NCBI GenBank assembly: GCA_016715285.1
Contig: JADKAO010000002.1
Coordinates: 310,001-374,000, forward strand
Origin: Actinomycetales bacterium
Lineage (GTDB): Bacteria > Actinomycetota > Actinomycetes > Actinomycetales > Dermatophilaceae
Direction: 5' to 3'
DNA length: 64,000 nt
A program made the translations under genes and the position numbers. Under the pieces are notes generated by a model. The model was not told the origin of the DNA. It ran no database searches and worked only from the letters and a program-made list of their open reading frames with translations. Each line of letters begins with the position of its first letter. Positions within the stretch are counted from its first letter, which is position 1. This document shows, in pieces, positions 17,098 to 27,505 of the stretch.

Positions 17098-19698
17098 CTA
17101 CCGCAGCATCAGGCCGTCGGCCTCGGGGCGGCTAGAGTCGCGGTCGACCACCGCGGTCGCCCCGTCGCGCACTTCGCCGGACAGGAGCGACTTCGCGAGT
17201 CGGTCGCCGATCTCGCGCTGCACCAGTCGACGCAACGGCCGAGCACCGTATGCCGGGTCATAGCCCGTCAGCGCCAGCCACTCGCGGGCCGCGTCGGTCA
17301 CCTCGAGGGTGATCCGCCGGTCGGCCAGTCGAGCGGAGAGAGCGCGCACCTGCAGGTCGACAATCCGGGCCAACTCCGCGGTCGTGAGCGGGTCAAAGAT
17401 CACGACCTCGTCGAGCCGGTTGAGGAACTCGGGCTTGAACGACGCCCGCACCATCCCCATCACGGCCTCGCGCTTGGCGTCGTCCGCCATCAACGGATCG
17501 ACCAGAACGCCGAACCGAGGGTTGGACGTCATCACGAGGATGACGTTGCGGAAGTCGACCGTGCGCCCCTGCCCATCGGTCAGCCGGCCATCGTCGAGCA
17601 CCTGCAGCGGGATGTCGAACGTCTCGGGTGAGCCTTTTCGACCTCGTCAAGCAGCACCACCGAATAGGGCCGACGCCGCACTGCCTCAGTCAGCTGGCCG
17701 CCCTCTTCATAACCGACATAACCAGGCGGCGCACCAATCAACCGCGCGACCGCATGCCGCTCGGCATACTCACTCATGTCGATCCGCACCATCGCGCGCT
17801 CGTCGTCAAAGAGGAAGTCCGCCAACGATTTTGCGAGCTCAGTCTTGCCGACACCGGTTGGCCCGAGGAAGAGGAACGACCCGGTCGGCCGGTCCGGGTC
17901 GGCGAGTCCAGCGCGCGAGCGCCGCACCGCGTCAGACACCGCACGCACGGCCTCGGTCTGCCCGATGAGGCGCGCGCCGATGAGTTGCTCCATGTGCAGC
18001 AGCTTCTCGGTCTCTCCCTGCAGCAGGCGCCCCGCCGGGATCCCGGTCCACGCCGAGATCACCTCGGCGATGTCGTCGGCGCCCACGCGGTCCTTCACCA
18101 TCACGTCGGGCACAGACGAGCCGGGGTATGCCGTCGCGCCACTCCCACCCCGCAGCTCGGCCTCCGCTTCGCTGGCGGCGGCGAGTTCCTTTTCGAGTGG
18201 GGATTTCGCCATAGAGCAAGCGTGCAGCGCCCTCGTAGTTGGCCTCGCGCTGGAGGCGGTCGGCCTGGGTGCGCAAGTCATCGAGGCGAGCCTTGAGCTC
18301 ACCGACCCGGTTGAGGCCAGACTTCTCGGCCTCCCAGCGGGCGTTGAGTGCGGCGAGTTCGCCGGTCTTGTCGGCGAGCTCGGCACGGAGCCGCTCAAGG
18401 CGCTCGATCGACGCCGCGTCGGTCTCTTTGGCGAGGTGGAGTTCTTCCATCCGCATCCGGTCGACCTGACGCTGCAGGGTGTCGATCTCGACCGGTGAGG
18501 AGTCGATCTCCATGCGGAGCCGTGAGGCGGCCTCGTCAACAAGGTCAATCGCCTTGTCCGGCAACTGGCGACCGGAGATGTAGCGATCGGACAGCGTCGC
18601 GGCCGCCACGAGCGCGGAGGTGTCGATCTCGACCTTGGTGCGCTTCGTAGCGCTCCTTCAGCCCACGCAGGATCGCGATGGTGTCCTCAACCGACGGCTC
18701 GCCAACGAAGACCTGCTGGAACCGCCGCTCCAACGCAGGGTCCTTTTCGATGTGTTGGCGGTACTCGTCGAGGGTAGTTGCCCCGACCATCCGCAACTCA
18801 CCGCGAGCGAGCATCGGCTTGAGCATGTTGCCCGCGTCCATCGCGCCTTCACCGCTCGCGCCTGCACCGACGACGGTGTGGAGCTCGTCGATGAACGTAA
18901 TGACTTGTCCCCCAGCGTTTTTAATCTCTTCAGGACGGCCTTCAGCCGCTCCTTCGAACTGCCGCGGTACTTCGCACCAGCGACCATCGCCCCGAGGTCG
19001 AGGCTGATCACGCTTGCCGCGAAGACTCTCGGGCACGTCACCATCGACGATCCGCTGGGCCACGCCCTCAACGACGGCGGTCTTGCCAACGCCAGGCTCA
19101 CCGATGAGGACGGGGTTGTTCTTGGTGCGCCGAGACAGCACCTGCACGACACGACGAATCTCCGAGTCGCGACCGATAACGGGGTCGAGCTTGCCTTCAC
19201 GCGCACGTTCGGTCAGGTCGGCGCCGTACTTCGCCAGGGCGTCAAAGGTCCCCTCAGGGTTATCCGAGTCGACCGTCCGACCACCTCGCAACGTCGGGAT
19301 CGCGACCTTGATCGCCTCGGCATCCAGCGCGAGCGAACGCCCGGTCGCCTTGGCCACGCCATAGAGCAGGTGGTCGGTGGACACGAACGAGTCACCCATC
19401 GTCACCATGAGCTCGCGGGCTGCCTCCAGAGCTGCCATCGCAGACCGCGAGAGGCCCGGGGCCGAGACGCTGGAACCGGAGGCGGACGGCATACTCGCCA
19501 ATGCTTGCGAAGCCGCCGAAGCCGCAGCCGCGAGCGACGAGCCCGTGGCCTGCAGGAGCGCGCCCGTTGTCGTGTCGGACTGCTCGGTGAGCGCCTTCAG
19601 CAGGTGGGCGGTTCGGTGTGGGGTGACCGGCAGCTGCCGACGCGCGGACAGCCGCAGACAGGGCCTCTTGGGCCTTGGTCGTCAGCTTAAGATCCATG
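17098..19698 (-). CDS. clpB: chaperone ClpB, several frameshifts
   Basis: Hsp100 disaggregase that works with DnaK to rescue aggregated proteins. ATG 19698 gives MDLKLTTKAQEALSAAVR (Clp N-domain). The first AAA module has GEPGVGKTAVVEGVAQRI and FIDELHTVVGAGASGEGAMDA. A coiled middle domain (LRMEIDSSPVEIDTLQRQ) follows, then the second module with PTGSFLFLGPTGVGKTELAK, LLDEVEKAHP and the C-terminal GYDPAYGARPLRRLVQREI. About 865 residues as expected, but the reading frame must be corrected near 19610, 19030, 18935, 18645, 18200 and 17640. An intact clpB is expected in this lineage, so these are probably sequence errors. A perfect HspR-type inverted repeat lies 59 bases upstream. Confidence 0.92.
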
Positions 19699-19756
19699 GG
19701 TATGCCGTGCTCCTGGGTGTGGTGAGGGGTCTGGTTCCACTGTAAGCAACGTCGAG

Positions 19757-19785
19757 CAAAGTTGAGTCTATTCCGCTCAACTTTG
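19757..19785. promoter_or_regulatory. HspR operator (HAIR-type inverted repeat) upstream of clpB
   Basis: CAAAGTTGAG and CTCAACTTTG, perfect 10-base arms with 9 bases between them. The HAIR consensus bound by HspR is CTTGAGT-N7-ACTCAAG, and this matches its core (TTGAGT...CTCAA). hspR itself is encoded at 39328-39762, and a second similar site precedes dnaK. Confidence 0.85.
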
Positions 19786-19847
19786 TTCAATCCGTGCGAG
19801 ATGTGCACGCCCACGTGGGGAGCCGCCCCGCTCCTATAGTGGGCCAC

Positions 19848-20819
19848 GTGGCGACGATGCTCCTGACCGGTTCGAACGGGTTCGTGGGGAGCCACACGAC
19901 CGACGCCGCCCAAGCAGCTGGCTGGCGGGTCATCGGGCTCGGTCGCTCGGCCCAACCCGCGCGACGACGGCAAGCGGCAGGCGGGTCGACCGCTACCTCA
20001 GCCACGACCTGCGTCGCCCGCTCATCCCCACCTCGCCGGCCGCCTCGCCGGGCTCCTTGATGAACCGGTCGACGCGATCGTCCACGCGGCCGCTCTCGCC
20101 TCCCCCTGGGCGTCGCCGAGGGACTACATCGACCACAACATCCGCGCCACCCAGCACGTCATCGAGTGGGCAGCCACCCACGACTGCCCTCCCGTCCACT
20201 TCATCTCCTCCTCGAGCGTGTTCTATCGCCCGACCGACCAGTTCGACATCAGCGAGAGCACGCCGATCCCGGCCGATCGCGACCAGGTCAACGGCTACTC
20301 CCGCAGCAAGGCGGTGGCCGAGCGACTCGTCGCGACCTACCCCGGCCCCTGGTCGATCCTGCGCCCACGCGCCGTCATCGGCCCCGGCGAACTCCCGCTC
20401 TTCCGCCGCCGCGACGGCCAGACCGTGCGCTGCGACCTCACCCCCGTGCAGACGATCGCGCACGACATCGTCGCCGCCGCGACCACGACCGCGACCGGCG
20501 CCTACAACCTCACCAACGGCGAGACCGTCGAGCTCTATCCCTTCCTCCTCGACGTCCTCCGCCGGCTCGACGTCCCCGCCCCAACCCGTCGCCTCCCGTA
20601 GGCCTTGCGATGGCCGCGGCCGGGCTGGCCGAGCAGGTCTCCGCCCGGTTCGCTGACTATCGCGAACCCGCAATCACGCGTTTCGGGATCTCGATGTTCG
20701 CCTACTCCAAGACCTTCGACGCCACTCGGGCGCGGACCGCGTTCGGCCCGCCACCGCTGTCGCTCACCGAGTGCGTCGACGGGATCGTCGCGACGTGGCA
20801 GGCCCACGCCGATGGCTAA
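19848..20819 (+). CDS. NAD-dependent epimerase/dehydratase (extended SDR), frameshifted
   Basis: Extended SDR acting on a nucleotide sugar, sterol-like or beta-hydroxyacyl substrate; the exact one is unknown. GTG 19848 or ATG 19857 leads to MLLTGSNGFVGSHTTDAA, the Rossmann TGxxGxxG. After a shift near 19965, DYIDHNIRATQHVIEWA, HFISSSSVFY (catalytic Ser region) and NGYSRSKAVAERLV (YxxxK) follow, then LRPRAVIGPGE. A further shift near 20600 joins a C-terminal part ending at 20819. The next gene starts inside its last codons. The neighbouring glycosyltransferases and the opposing KAS III, MBL and adenylate-forming enzymes suggest a role in a lipid or glycolipid pathway; an OleD-like 2-alkyl-3-ketoacid reductase is one possibility. 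Confidence 0.8.
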
Positions 20820-21995
20820 GCACCCGGGGCGTTCGAGGCGCACGGACCAATTCGCCGCCGGGCTCGCCGCGGCATACCTCAGCGCGTATGCCGTCCGCCT
20901 CACCCTCGCCCTCCGCCGCCTCCACCGCGACCCGCCACCCACTCCACCCAGCGGCGCTCTCCCCACGAGACCGAGCCACACCTCAGTGACTGTCGCCCAA
21001 CCGATCCTGTCCGGGGACCCGCCTCTGCCCGACATGCTCGCCGAGAACCTCGCCAACAACCCGGGCGTCCCCTTCATCTGGCTCGTCGACGAAGACGATC
21101 CAGAGGGACTCCGGGTATGCCGTGCACTGCCGCCGCCCACCGGCAGGTCGACTCGTCGTCATGCCCCCGGTCCCGCAAGGAATCAACCCCAAGAGCTTCA
21201 AACTCGTTGCAGCACAAAGCCGTTGCGCCACCCCTGCGCTGGCGATCCTCGACGATGACACCGTCCTGCCACCCGGCGCCCTGGACGCAGCGGTCGCCGC
21301 CCTCGAGGACGGCGACCTCGTGACCGGCATACCCCGGTATCGCCCGGGCACCACCCTCTGGTCCCACCTCGTCGCCGCCTTCGTCAACGGCAACGCGCTC
21401 GTCACCTATCTGCCAATGGCCGAACTCGCGCCGCCGGTCACCATCAACGGCATGTTCGTCGTCATGCGCCGCGACACCGTACGCGACCTCGGCGGCTTCG
21501 AGTCGATCCAACGCGAGCTCTGTGACGACCCTCGCGCTCGCCCAGCTCTTCCGCCGCGCAGGCCTTCGCATCGTGCAAACCTCGATCGTCCACCCGCTCG
21601 CAACGACGATCCCTGACGCTCGGTCCTACCTGCGCCTGCAACGCCGGTGGATGGTCTTTGCTGGTCGCCTTTTCAAGGAGCAGCCTGACCCCGAGTCCTC
21701 GGCCTGGTCGCGATCCCGTCCTTCCTCCCCGCGCCCGCACTCGTCACTGCCCTGGTCACCCGCTCGCCACGCGCTGCGCTCATCCTGATTGGCACGCTCG
21801 CCGCACAGCCACGTCGATGGCCGCGCTCCGCGCCCGCGTCTTGCACACCCCGAGCGCCCCGCCACGATCGCCGCCGAAGTCGCCGCCGACCTCGTCCAGC
21901 CCTGGCATGCTCTCGCTGGCATGGTGCGTCCGCGCCAGATCCAGTGGCGGTCCCGCGCGATCCGCCTCGACGGTGACGGAGTCTCCTACCGATGA
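20813..21995 (+). CDS. family 2/21-type glycosyltransferase (ceramide glucosyltransferase-like), frameshifted
   Basis: Membrane-associated inverting glycosyltransferase. ATG 20813 overlaps the epimerase stop. A short hydrophobic start is followed by VTVAQPILSGDPPL, IWLVDEDDPEGLRV (D1), PQGINPKSFKL, LAILDDDTVLPPGAL (D2, DDD), GMFVVMRRDTVRDLGGFE with an acidic D3 region, and RSYLRLQRRWMVFAGR carrying the (Q/R)xxRW acceptor motif. The C-terminal WHALAGMVRPRQIQWRSRAIRL is characteristic of glucosylceramide synthase-like and HpnI-type enzymes. Three shifts (about 21115, 21520, 21700) must be repaired. Likely glycosylates a lipid made by the surrounding cluster. Confidence 0.8.
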
Positions 21996-22715
21996 CGTAT
22001 GCCGCGCGCCTCCAGACCCTGCCGACCGTTAAAAGCCTTGCGGCTCAGCCGCACACGCATCGGGCGATCTGGCTCTCCGGGCAAAGTTCCTACGCCCACT
22101 GCACCTCATGCCCGAGCAGCGCCAGACCCTAAAACCGTTGCGGGAGTTCGGATACGACGTCCTCGACGCAGGCCCCTATCACCCGGCATACCTGCAGGTG
22201 CCCTGGCAGCGCGAGCCGCTGCTGTCGGCGTCGTGGCGTAACGCGCGCCAAACAACCGCGACCCTCATCAGTCCCCGCCACGGCGCCAGCCTCGCCCCAC
22301 ACCTGCAACCCGTCCTCGACCACACACCTTCGAGCGACTCCTTGTCGTCGCCGGAAGCAGTGGCCTGCTCCTCTGGCTCGCAGCCCTCCGCTCACTCCGC
22401 CTGCCGCCTCAGCTGCGCATTCTCGTCGTCGCGCTCGGCCCAGCCCCAGCGCGCGACCCCCGCGAGCCCCGCGGCCCCCGTGACCCCCGCTGCACCCGCG
22501 GCACCCGCGGCACCCGCGGGCACCGGCATACCCCCTGGGCGAGGGGCTCTGACCAACTCTCCCTCCAGGTCGTTCTCGGCCGCCGCGACTGGATCGCCCG
22601 CACCCTGTACGCCGGTCAGGTGGACGAGTGGGTCGAGGGCGCGCACATGGATTACGCGAGCGACCCGCAGGTTGCTCAACTCATTGCGGGCTGGGGACAG
22701 GAGCACGCCGGATGA
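21992..22715 (+). CDS. unrecognised protein, possibly alpha/beta-hydrolase-like, frameshifted
   Basis: Begins ATGACGTATGCC (MTYAARLQTLPTVKSL) overlapping the glycosyltransferase stop and ends in an ATGA overlap with the next gene, so it is translationally coupled on both sides. Pieces in different frames read HRAIWLSGQSSYAH, LKPLREFGYDVLDAGPYHPAYL, LLVVAGSSGLLLWLAALRSL, and VDEWVEGAHMDYASDPQVAQLIAGW. The last two could be the nucleophile and late histidine regions of an alpha/beta hydrolase, but neither matches a firm motif. About 240 residues after repair. The central part contains a GGCACCCGC trinucleotide-rich stretch. Function not assigned. Confidence 0.5.
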
Positions 22716-23957
22716 CTCGCGTGTTGCTCGTCGCGCCGCCCTTCAGCGGGCACCTCAACCCACTCATCGCGATCGCCCATGACCTGCGAGCCCGGGGGAT
22801 GTCCCCGCATTTCGCCACCGGCCCTACCCGCCTCCCGCTGCTGGAACGCCTGGGATTCGCGGCGGACCCGATCCTCGGCCACGACCCTGGCGCCTTCGAC
22901 CGGATCGCTAACTCGAGCGAACGTGGTGGCCTCCAACCCGATCAAGCTGGCCCGGCAATTGCGCGCCAACCTCGAACTCCTCGTCCCCGCCACTGCTCAG
23001 TTGACCGAGATCGCCGAGCGCACCAGGCCGGATGTCATCCTCGCCGACTTCACCGCGCCCCCGTCCGGGCTGGTCGCGACGCGCCTCGGCATCCCCTGGA
23101 TCACGACCATGCCGACGCCATTTGTGCTCGAAACCCGCACCGGCACACCGTCCTACTGCGGCGGCTGGGGACCCACCCGACACGTCGGCCACCGAGTCCG
23201 TAACGCTGCTGGCCGGGCGAGCACCCGACGCGCTCAAGCTCAGCCTCCAGGCGATCTTTGCGCGGCGGTTCCCGCGAACTCGGCACGACGGTCTACCGCG
23301 CGGACGGGAGCGAAGCGGCATACTCCCGGAGTTGATCCTCGGCTCGGCGTGCAGGAGCCGAGTTGACGCGACTGGCCCGACCACTTTGCTCTCATCGGAC
23401 CCATTACTGCCTCCCCGAGCCGGCGGGTCCGCTCCCGAGTCTTCGGCGGCGACCGGCCCCGCGTGCTCGTCTCGCTCGGCACCCATCTGCTGTGGGCTAA
23501 AAGCGAACTGCCACAACGGGTATGCCGTCTCGCCGCTCGGCTGCCCGACGTGTCCTTTGTCATCAGCGGCGGCGACCCGAGTGGCCCGCGAGAGGTCACT
23601 CGGCTGGCACCCCATGTGCTGGCGTGTGCGTATCTCCCCTATGACGCGGTCATGCCGCAGTTTGACGCGGTCATCCACCATGGTGGAGCGGGCGTGACCT
23701 ACAGCGCGTTGCGGGCGGGCAAGCCCTCGGTGGTGTGGCCGCGGGACTATGACCAGTTCGATTTCGCGGCACGCATCGTGCACGCCGGCGTCGGCGTGCG
23801 CATTCGCAACCTCGGCGATCGGGGCAGCGCCCGTGCGATGCAGGAGGCTCTTGCCTGGGACCGTGCGCCGCAGGTCAGGCTGCAACAGGCAATCGCGGAG
23901 ACCGACCCTCTGGGCGCAGTCGCAGCGGCAGTCACCTCGGCTGCCAACCGTCCCTGA
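22712..23957 (+). CDS. MGT/UGT-type glycosyltransferase (GT1), frameshifted
   Basis: GT-B fold glycosyltransferase of the macrolide/UDP-glucuronosyl class, transferring a sugar from NDP-sugar to a lipophilic acceptor. ATG 22712 reads MTRVLLVAPPFSGHLNPLIAIAHDL (N-terminal motif with GHxNP). RPDVILADFTAPPSGLVATRLGIPWI follows. The nucleotide-binding half reads RVLVSLGTHLLWAKSELP, DVSFVISGGD and the signature HHGGAGVTYSALRAGKPSVV, then FDFAARIVHAGVGVRI. Shifts near 22910 and 23160-23400 separate the pieces. It is last in the plus-strand operon. Together with the GT21-like enzyme upstream, it implies a product with at least two sugars. Confidence 0.82.
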
Positions 23958-24191
23958 CTTCGGCAGTCCTTCGGCCACCCTCGGCTCGGACGTTCGGTCG
24001 ACGTGTGCTGGCGTCAGCTCGGCTGCTCGGGCTTTGTGACGGGATTAACCGCGAACTCCCGACGGACCCGCCGGGCCTTGATCACCAGGGGTTCCGGTGT
24101 CCACGCCCGAGACTCGACGTCGGGTGGTCGCAAAGCGCGCTGACGGCATACCTCGCTCAGTGCAGTTCTAGCCGCAGCGAAAACCGTCGCC
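23958..24191. other. intergenic gap between converging operons
   Basis: Lies between the ends of the glycosyltransferase (+) and the F390-synthetase-like gene (-). A 77-codon open frame crosses it but shows no family features. One copy of the window motif (24145) and no strong hairpin were seen. Confidence 0.4.
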
Positions 24192-25428
24192 TCAGCCTGG
24201 CGCGGGGTCTATCGACAAGGCCGCCTGGGTCGGGGTGAGCTGGACGAGGCGGAAGTCGTGTAGCCCCGGCACGGCCAGGATCGCGCTCTTGACAACGTCT
24301 GCGTAAAGGGGCTGCAGCGCAGGCTCTTTAGCCAGATCCGAGCGCGGCAGCAGCACGACATCGTCGACGCGGCCCTCGATCCGGTCGATCGCGAGCATCG
24401 CCGACCCGCATCCGCACGGCTTCGGTGACGGGATGAGGATGTCGTCCAGGCGATAGCGGATGATCGCCTGACTCGTGCGCCAGAGGTCGGTGACGATGGG
24501 GACGAACCGGCCCGACTCCGGGGTCGATGACGTCACGCTCAAAGAACAGCCCGTCCTCGTTGAGGTGTGGATTGTGCCCAGTCGACATGACGCCCCAGGA
24601 AACCCTTCGGTCGCCTGATAGATCTGCCCGACGGGCGCGCGCAAGCCGCCTCCACCCGAGCGCGGACATCCGGATCCAGCACGTCGGCGACCGAATAGAC
24701 CGCTGCGGCCGCAACCCACCAGAGCCTCGGCCGCCCCCACTCACATCAGCGGCAATCCGGTCTAGGACCACGGGCGGCGTCGCGAGCACCGTGGGCGCGA
24801 AGCTCACGAGCTCGCTCGCGAGCTGCTCCCACGAGCGACAGGTCGAAATACGCAAACCGCACTCGACCACCGCCGACCGCGTCATAGAGCGGCCCGCCCG
24901 AGCGCAGGAAGAGCGCAACCCGCGCACCTCGCCGGAGACCACCGGCAAGGCCTTCGCAAGCATGATCCCGGCCCACCGCGCCCGCTCGGCGGGGTTGGTG
25001 AGGAAGACTCCCTGATGGCCGCTGGTCCCGGTCGACAACCCGATCGACAGTCCGTGCAAGCGCGCGTCAAATGTGCGATCGGCGTCAGCGCGATCGGCTG
25101 CTTCGCGGCATTCGGCCAGCGTCAGCCCCGCGACGTTGAGCCCGGCGAACGACTCCAGCCACTGCGCCTTGGTGAGGACCGGGAAGTCCGCAAGCTGGGT
25201 GCCCCCCACCTCGCGATAGCGCGGGAACACGTCGCGGGCCCGCGCCAGAGTCGCGTGCAGCCGATCGCGCTGAAAACGCTCCAAGGCGTTGCGGTCGACG
25301 TGTGCGAGACGACGGGTGTCCCGGTATGCCGTGAGCACCGACAGCGTGGCGCGCGCCCGCGCGAACGTGCTCGGGGTCAGGCTGGGTCTCTGGCCCGGGC
25401 TGGGTCTTTGACTCTCACTCGGCTTCAC
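24192..25428 (-). CDS. F390 synthetase/PaaK-like adenylate-forming enzyme, frameshifted
   Basis: Member of the CapK/PaaK/coenzyme F390 synthetase group of the ANL superfamily, which activates a carboxylate or phosphoryl acceptor with ATP. GTG 25428 overlaps the MBL gene end by 4 bases. The adenylate loop reads LSIGLSTGTSGHQGVFL, with PVLTKAQWLESF before it and FAPTVLATPPVVLDRIA after it. The C-terminal half lies in shifted frames: WRTSQAIIRYRLDDILIPSPKPCGCGSAMLAIDRIEGRVDDVVLLP is the conserved zinc/hinge segment. Indels near 24890, 24700 and 24540 are needed. The enzyme probably supplies an activated acyl group to the pathway shared with KAS III and the MBL hydrolase. The substrate is unknown. 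Confidence 0.78.
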
Positions 25429-26276
25429 GCGGAGGCCAGTTCGGCGCGGGCCGCGGCGATGGACGGTGCGCAATGCGAGGGCACGATGAGCACCTCGGGG
25501 AGAGTGCGATGCACCTGCGCAAGGTCGGCAATCACAGCACGGTATGCCGTGGGCTCGGCCATGAACCGCTGCACCGGTTTGGGCGGGAGTCGGGTCTCCG
25601 TGTAGGCCGCGCGAGACCAACAGGCATCGCCCACGAGGAGAAACGGTGGGCCTTGGGTGTGGGGTAGGTAGAGCCCCTGATGCCCGGGCGTGTGACCGGG
25701 CAGATCGATGACGAGCATCGACCCGTCGCCGCAGATGTCCATCCCCATGGCCAAGGAGCCGGGCAGCCCCGTGGTGACGTGGGCGACAGACGATTCGACA
25801 GCGCAACGGAGATGTCGATCATCGGGGAACAGCCCTGGCAGAGTGGCGTGACGAAGCTGGGACCAGGACGATCGGTCACGCCACCCTGATGGCAACTCCT
25901 TGGGGGAGAGAATGATTCGCGCGGACGGGAAGTCGCGCAGACCGGCCACGTGGTCAGCGTGCACGTGCGAAATGACAACGTGCCCCACCTCGTCGGCGGA
26001 CACGCCCCGCGCCCGCAATTGCGCTACCGCCGTGTCTTCGGGCGCCAACTGCACCGGCGTGACCCAGCGATAGATCCGCTGCGGGAACCAGCGCGTTGCC
26101 TCGTCGAACCGAGAGCTGTAGCCCGTGTCGAACAGGGTGATCCCCACTCGCGGATGCCGGATGACAGCAACCAAGGCAGGGAAGTCGGTCGGTCCTAGTC
26201 CCTCACCTGCCACGGCCATCCCCGCGACCGCGCGACAGCTCCCGGCGATAAGAAGTTCAACGTGGACCTCAGTCAC
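25425..26276 (-). CDS. MBL-fold metallo-hydrolase
   Basis: Dizinc hydrolase of the metallo-beta-lactamase superfamily (283 residues, intact). The metal motif is HVHADH (His104, His106, Asp108, His109), supported by LFDTGY near residue 49, DLPGHTPGH for the third metal His, LVGDACW for the bridging Asp and a late VPSHCAPS histidine. It lacks a signal peptide. The arrangement resembles lactonases and thioesterase-like members that act on acyl esters or thioesters. GTG 26276 lies 77 bases after the KAS III gene, and its stop overlaps the next start, so all three form one operon. Confidence 0.85.
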   Translation of the reverse strand: MTEVHVELLIAGSCRAVAGMAVAGEGLGPTDFPALVAVIRHPRVGITLFDTGYSSRFDEATRWFPQRIYRWVTPVQLAPEDTAVAQLRARGVSADEVGHVVISHVHADHVAGLRDFPSARIILSPKELPSGWRDRSSWSQLRHATLPGLFPDDRHLRCAVESSVAHVTTGLPGSLAMGMDICGDGSMLVIDLPGHTPGHQGLYLPHTQGPPFLLVGDACWSRAAYTETRLPPKPVQRFMAEPTAYRAVIADLAQVHRTLPEVLIVPSHCAPSIAAARAELASA

Positions 26277-26352
26277 GCACCCACCTGCTCGCGATGACGC
26301 GATGTGGACCAGTGTCCTGGCACTGAGCTGATGCTCTCCAGCTCGCTGCCGC

Positions 26353-27429
26353 TCACAGCCGAACGACCATTCCGCCGATGACCAGCCCGGCTCCCGTCCC
26401 GATGAGCAAGGCGGTGCTCCCAGCGGGCAATCGCCCCGCTTGCACCGCTGCATCCAGCGCTGATGGCAGCGACGCGGCGACTTGGTTGCCATGGTCATCG
26501 AGGATGTCGATGACTTGGGCGGGGTCAAACCCGAGCTTGGCCTTGAGGTACTTCATCCCGAGCCCGCTTGTCTGATGCGGCACGACGACGTCGAGCTCGG
26601 CCCGGGTCAGCCCAGCCTCCGCTAGCAGCTCATCGATGAATCTGGGCAGGTGCCTGGCGGCCAGCCGGATCACACCCATCCCATCCATCCGGAAGGCGTA
26701 ATCGAGCGCCTGATCAGGCGGGTTGAAGACATTGAATCGGGTTCCGCCGGCGGGGATTTCACAGAGTCGCGCACCCGTGGGATAGGTCTCGAACCGCGTC
26801 GCCAGCACGCCTGGACCTGCGCTGCCGCCTGCCTCGGGGCCTGGTTCTCCGCCCTCGCCAGCACCCTCACTGGAGCTCTCAGCCCGCGAACCAGGCATCG
26901 ATGGCGGCGCCAGCGCGACCGCAGCAGCGCCATCGCCAAAGAGCGCGCTGGACTCGATGTCGTCGTGATTGAGCCCTTTGGACGCCAGATCAACGGCGAC
27001 GACGACAACCCGATGCCACTGTCCCGCAGCGACTTTCGTCGCAGCCAGGTCCAACCCGTTGAGGAAACTCAGACACGTCGCATTGACGTCATACGCCTCA
27101 AGGGCCCCACCGGCATACCCAAGATGCCCGAGGGTGAGGACCGCGGTGGTCGGGATCGGCTGCTCCGGCACGGCCGCCGTCACGATGAGAGCGTCGAGGT
27201 CCGCAATCTCCCACCCAGCCGCGGCGAGGACAGTGCGCACGGCGCGCGCGGCGAGTGTTGACGAGGTCTCGTCGTCGCTGGCCCACCACCGCTCGCTCAC
27301 ACCGGACCGCGCCAGCGTGGTCCCCTCCGGACGCCCGTATGCCGTGTCGAGCTCAGCTGCCGTGATGCGACGCGAGCCGCGGAGCGCGCTGGTCGCGACG
27401 ATCTGCATCGGCGCACGCATGCTCGGCAT
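26353..27429 (-). CDS. 3-oxoacyl-ACP synthase III family (KAS III/OleA/CerJ-like)
   Basis: Thiolase-fold condensing enzyme, 358 residues, intact. ATG 27429 follows GGAGGG. The catalytic triad is visible: Cys119 in DVNATCLSFLNGL, His in VVPHQTSGLGMKYL, and Asn in ILDDHGNQVAASLPSAL. A Ser/Gly/Glu-rich insertion of about 25 residues (near 195-220) separates the two halves and is unusual for housekeeping FabH. Sequence features and context (adenylate-forming enzyme, MBL hydrolase, epimerase, glycosyltransferases) favour secondary lipid or polyketide assembly over primary fatty-acid initiation. It could condense two acyl chains (OleA-like) or acylate a scaffold (CerJ-like). Confidence 0.82.
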   Translation of the reverse strand: MPSMRAPMQIVATSALRGSRRITAAELDTAYGRPEGTTLARSGVSERWWASDDETSSTLAARAVRTVLAAAGWEIADLDALIVTAAVPEQPIPTTAVLTLGHLGYAGGALEAYDVNATCLSFLNGLDLAATKVAAGQWHRVVVVAVDLASKGLNHDDIESSALFGDGAAAVALAPPSMPGSRAESSSEGAGEGGEPGPEAGGSAGPGVLATRFETYPTGARLCEIPAGGTRFNVFNPPDQALDYAFRMDGMGVIRLAARHLPRFIDELLAEAGLTRAELDVVVPHQTSGLGMKYLKAKLGFDPAQVIDILDDHGNQVAASLPSALDAAVQAGRLPAGSTALLIGTGAGLVIGGMVVRL

Positions 27430-27505
27430 GGCCCTCCCCCTGAATGTGGTGCGCCGCACGATGCGGCGCGGTCGATCCTGCCACGCCGTCGAACGGTGAT
27501 CTAGC

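Noticed and set aside
24005..24238. 77-codon frame between the converging operons
   Set aside because: No motif, no ribosome site of note, and it overlaps the end of the F390-like gene.
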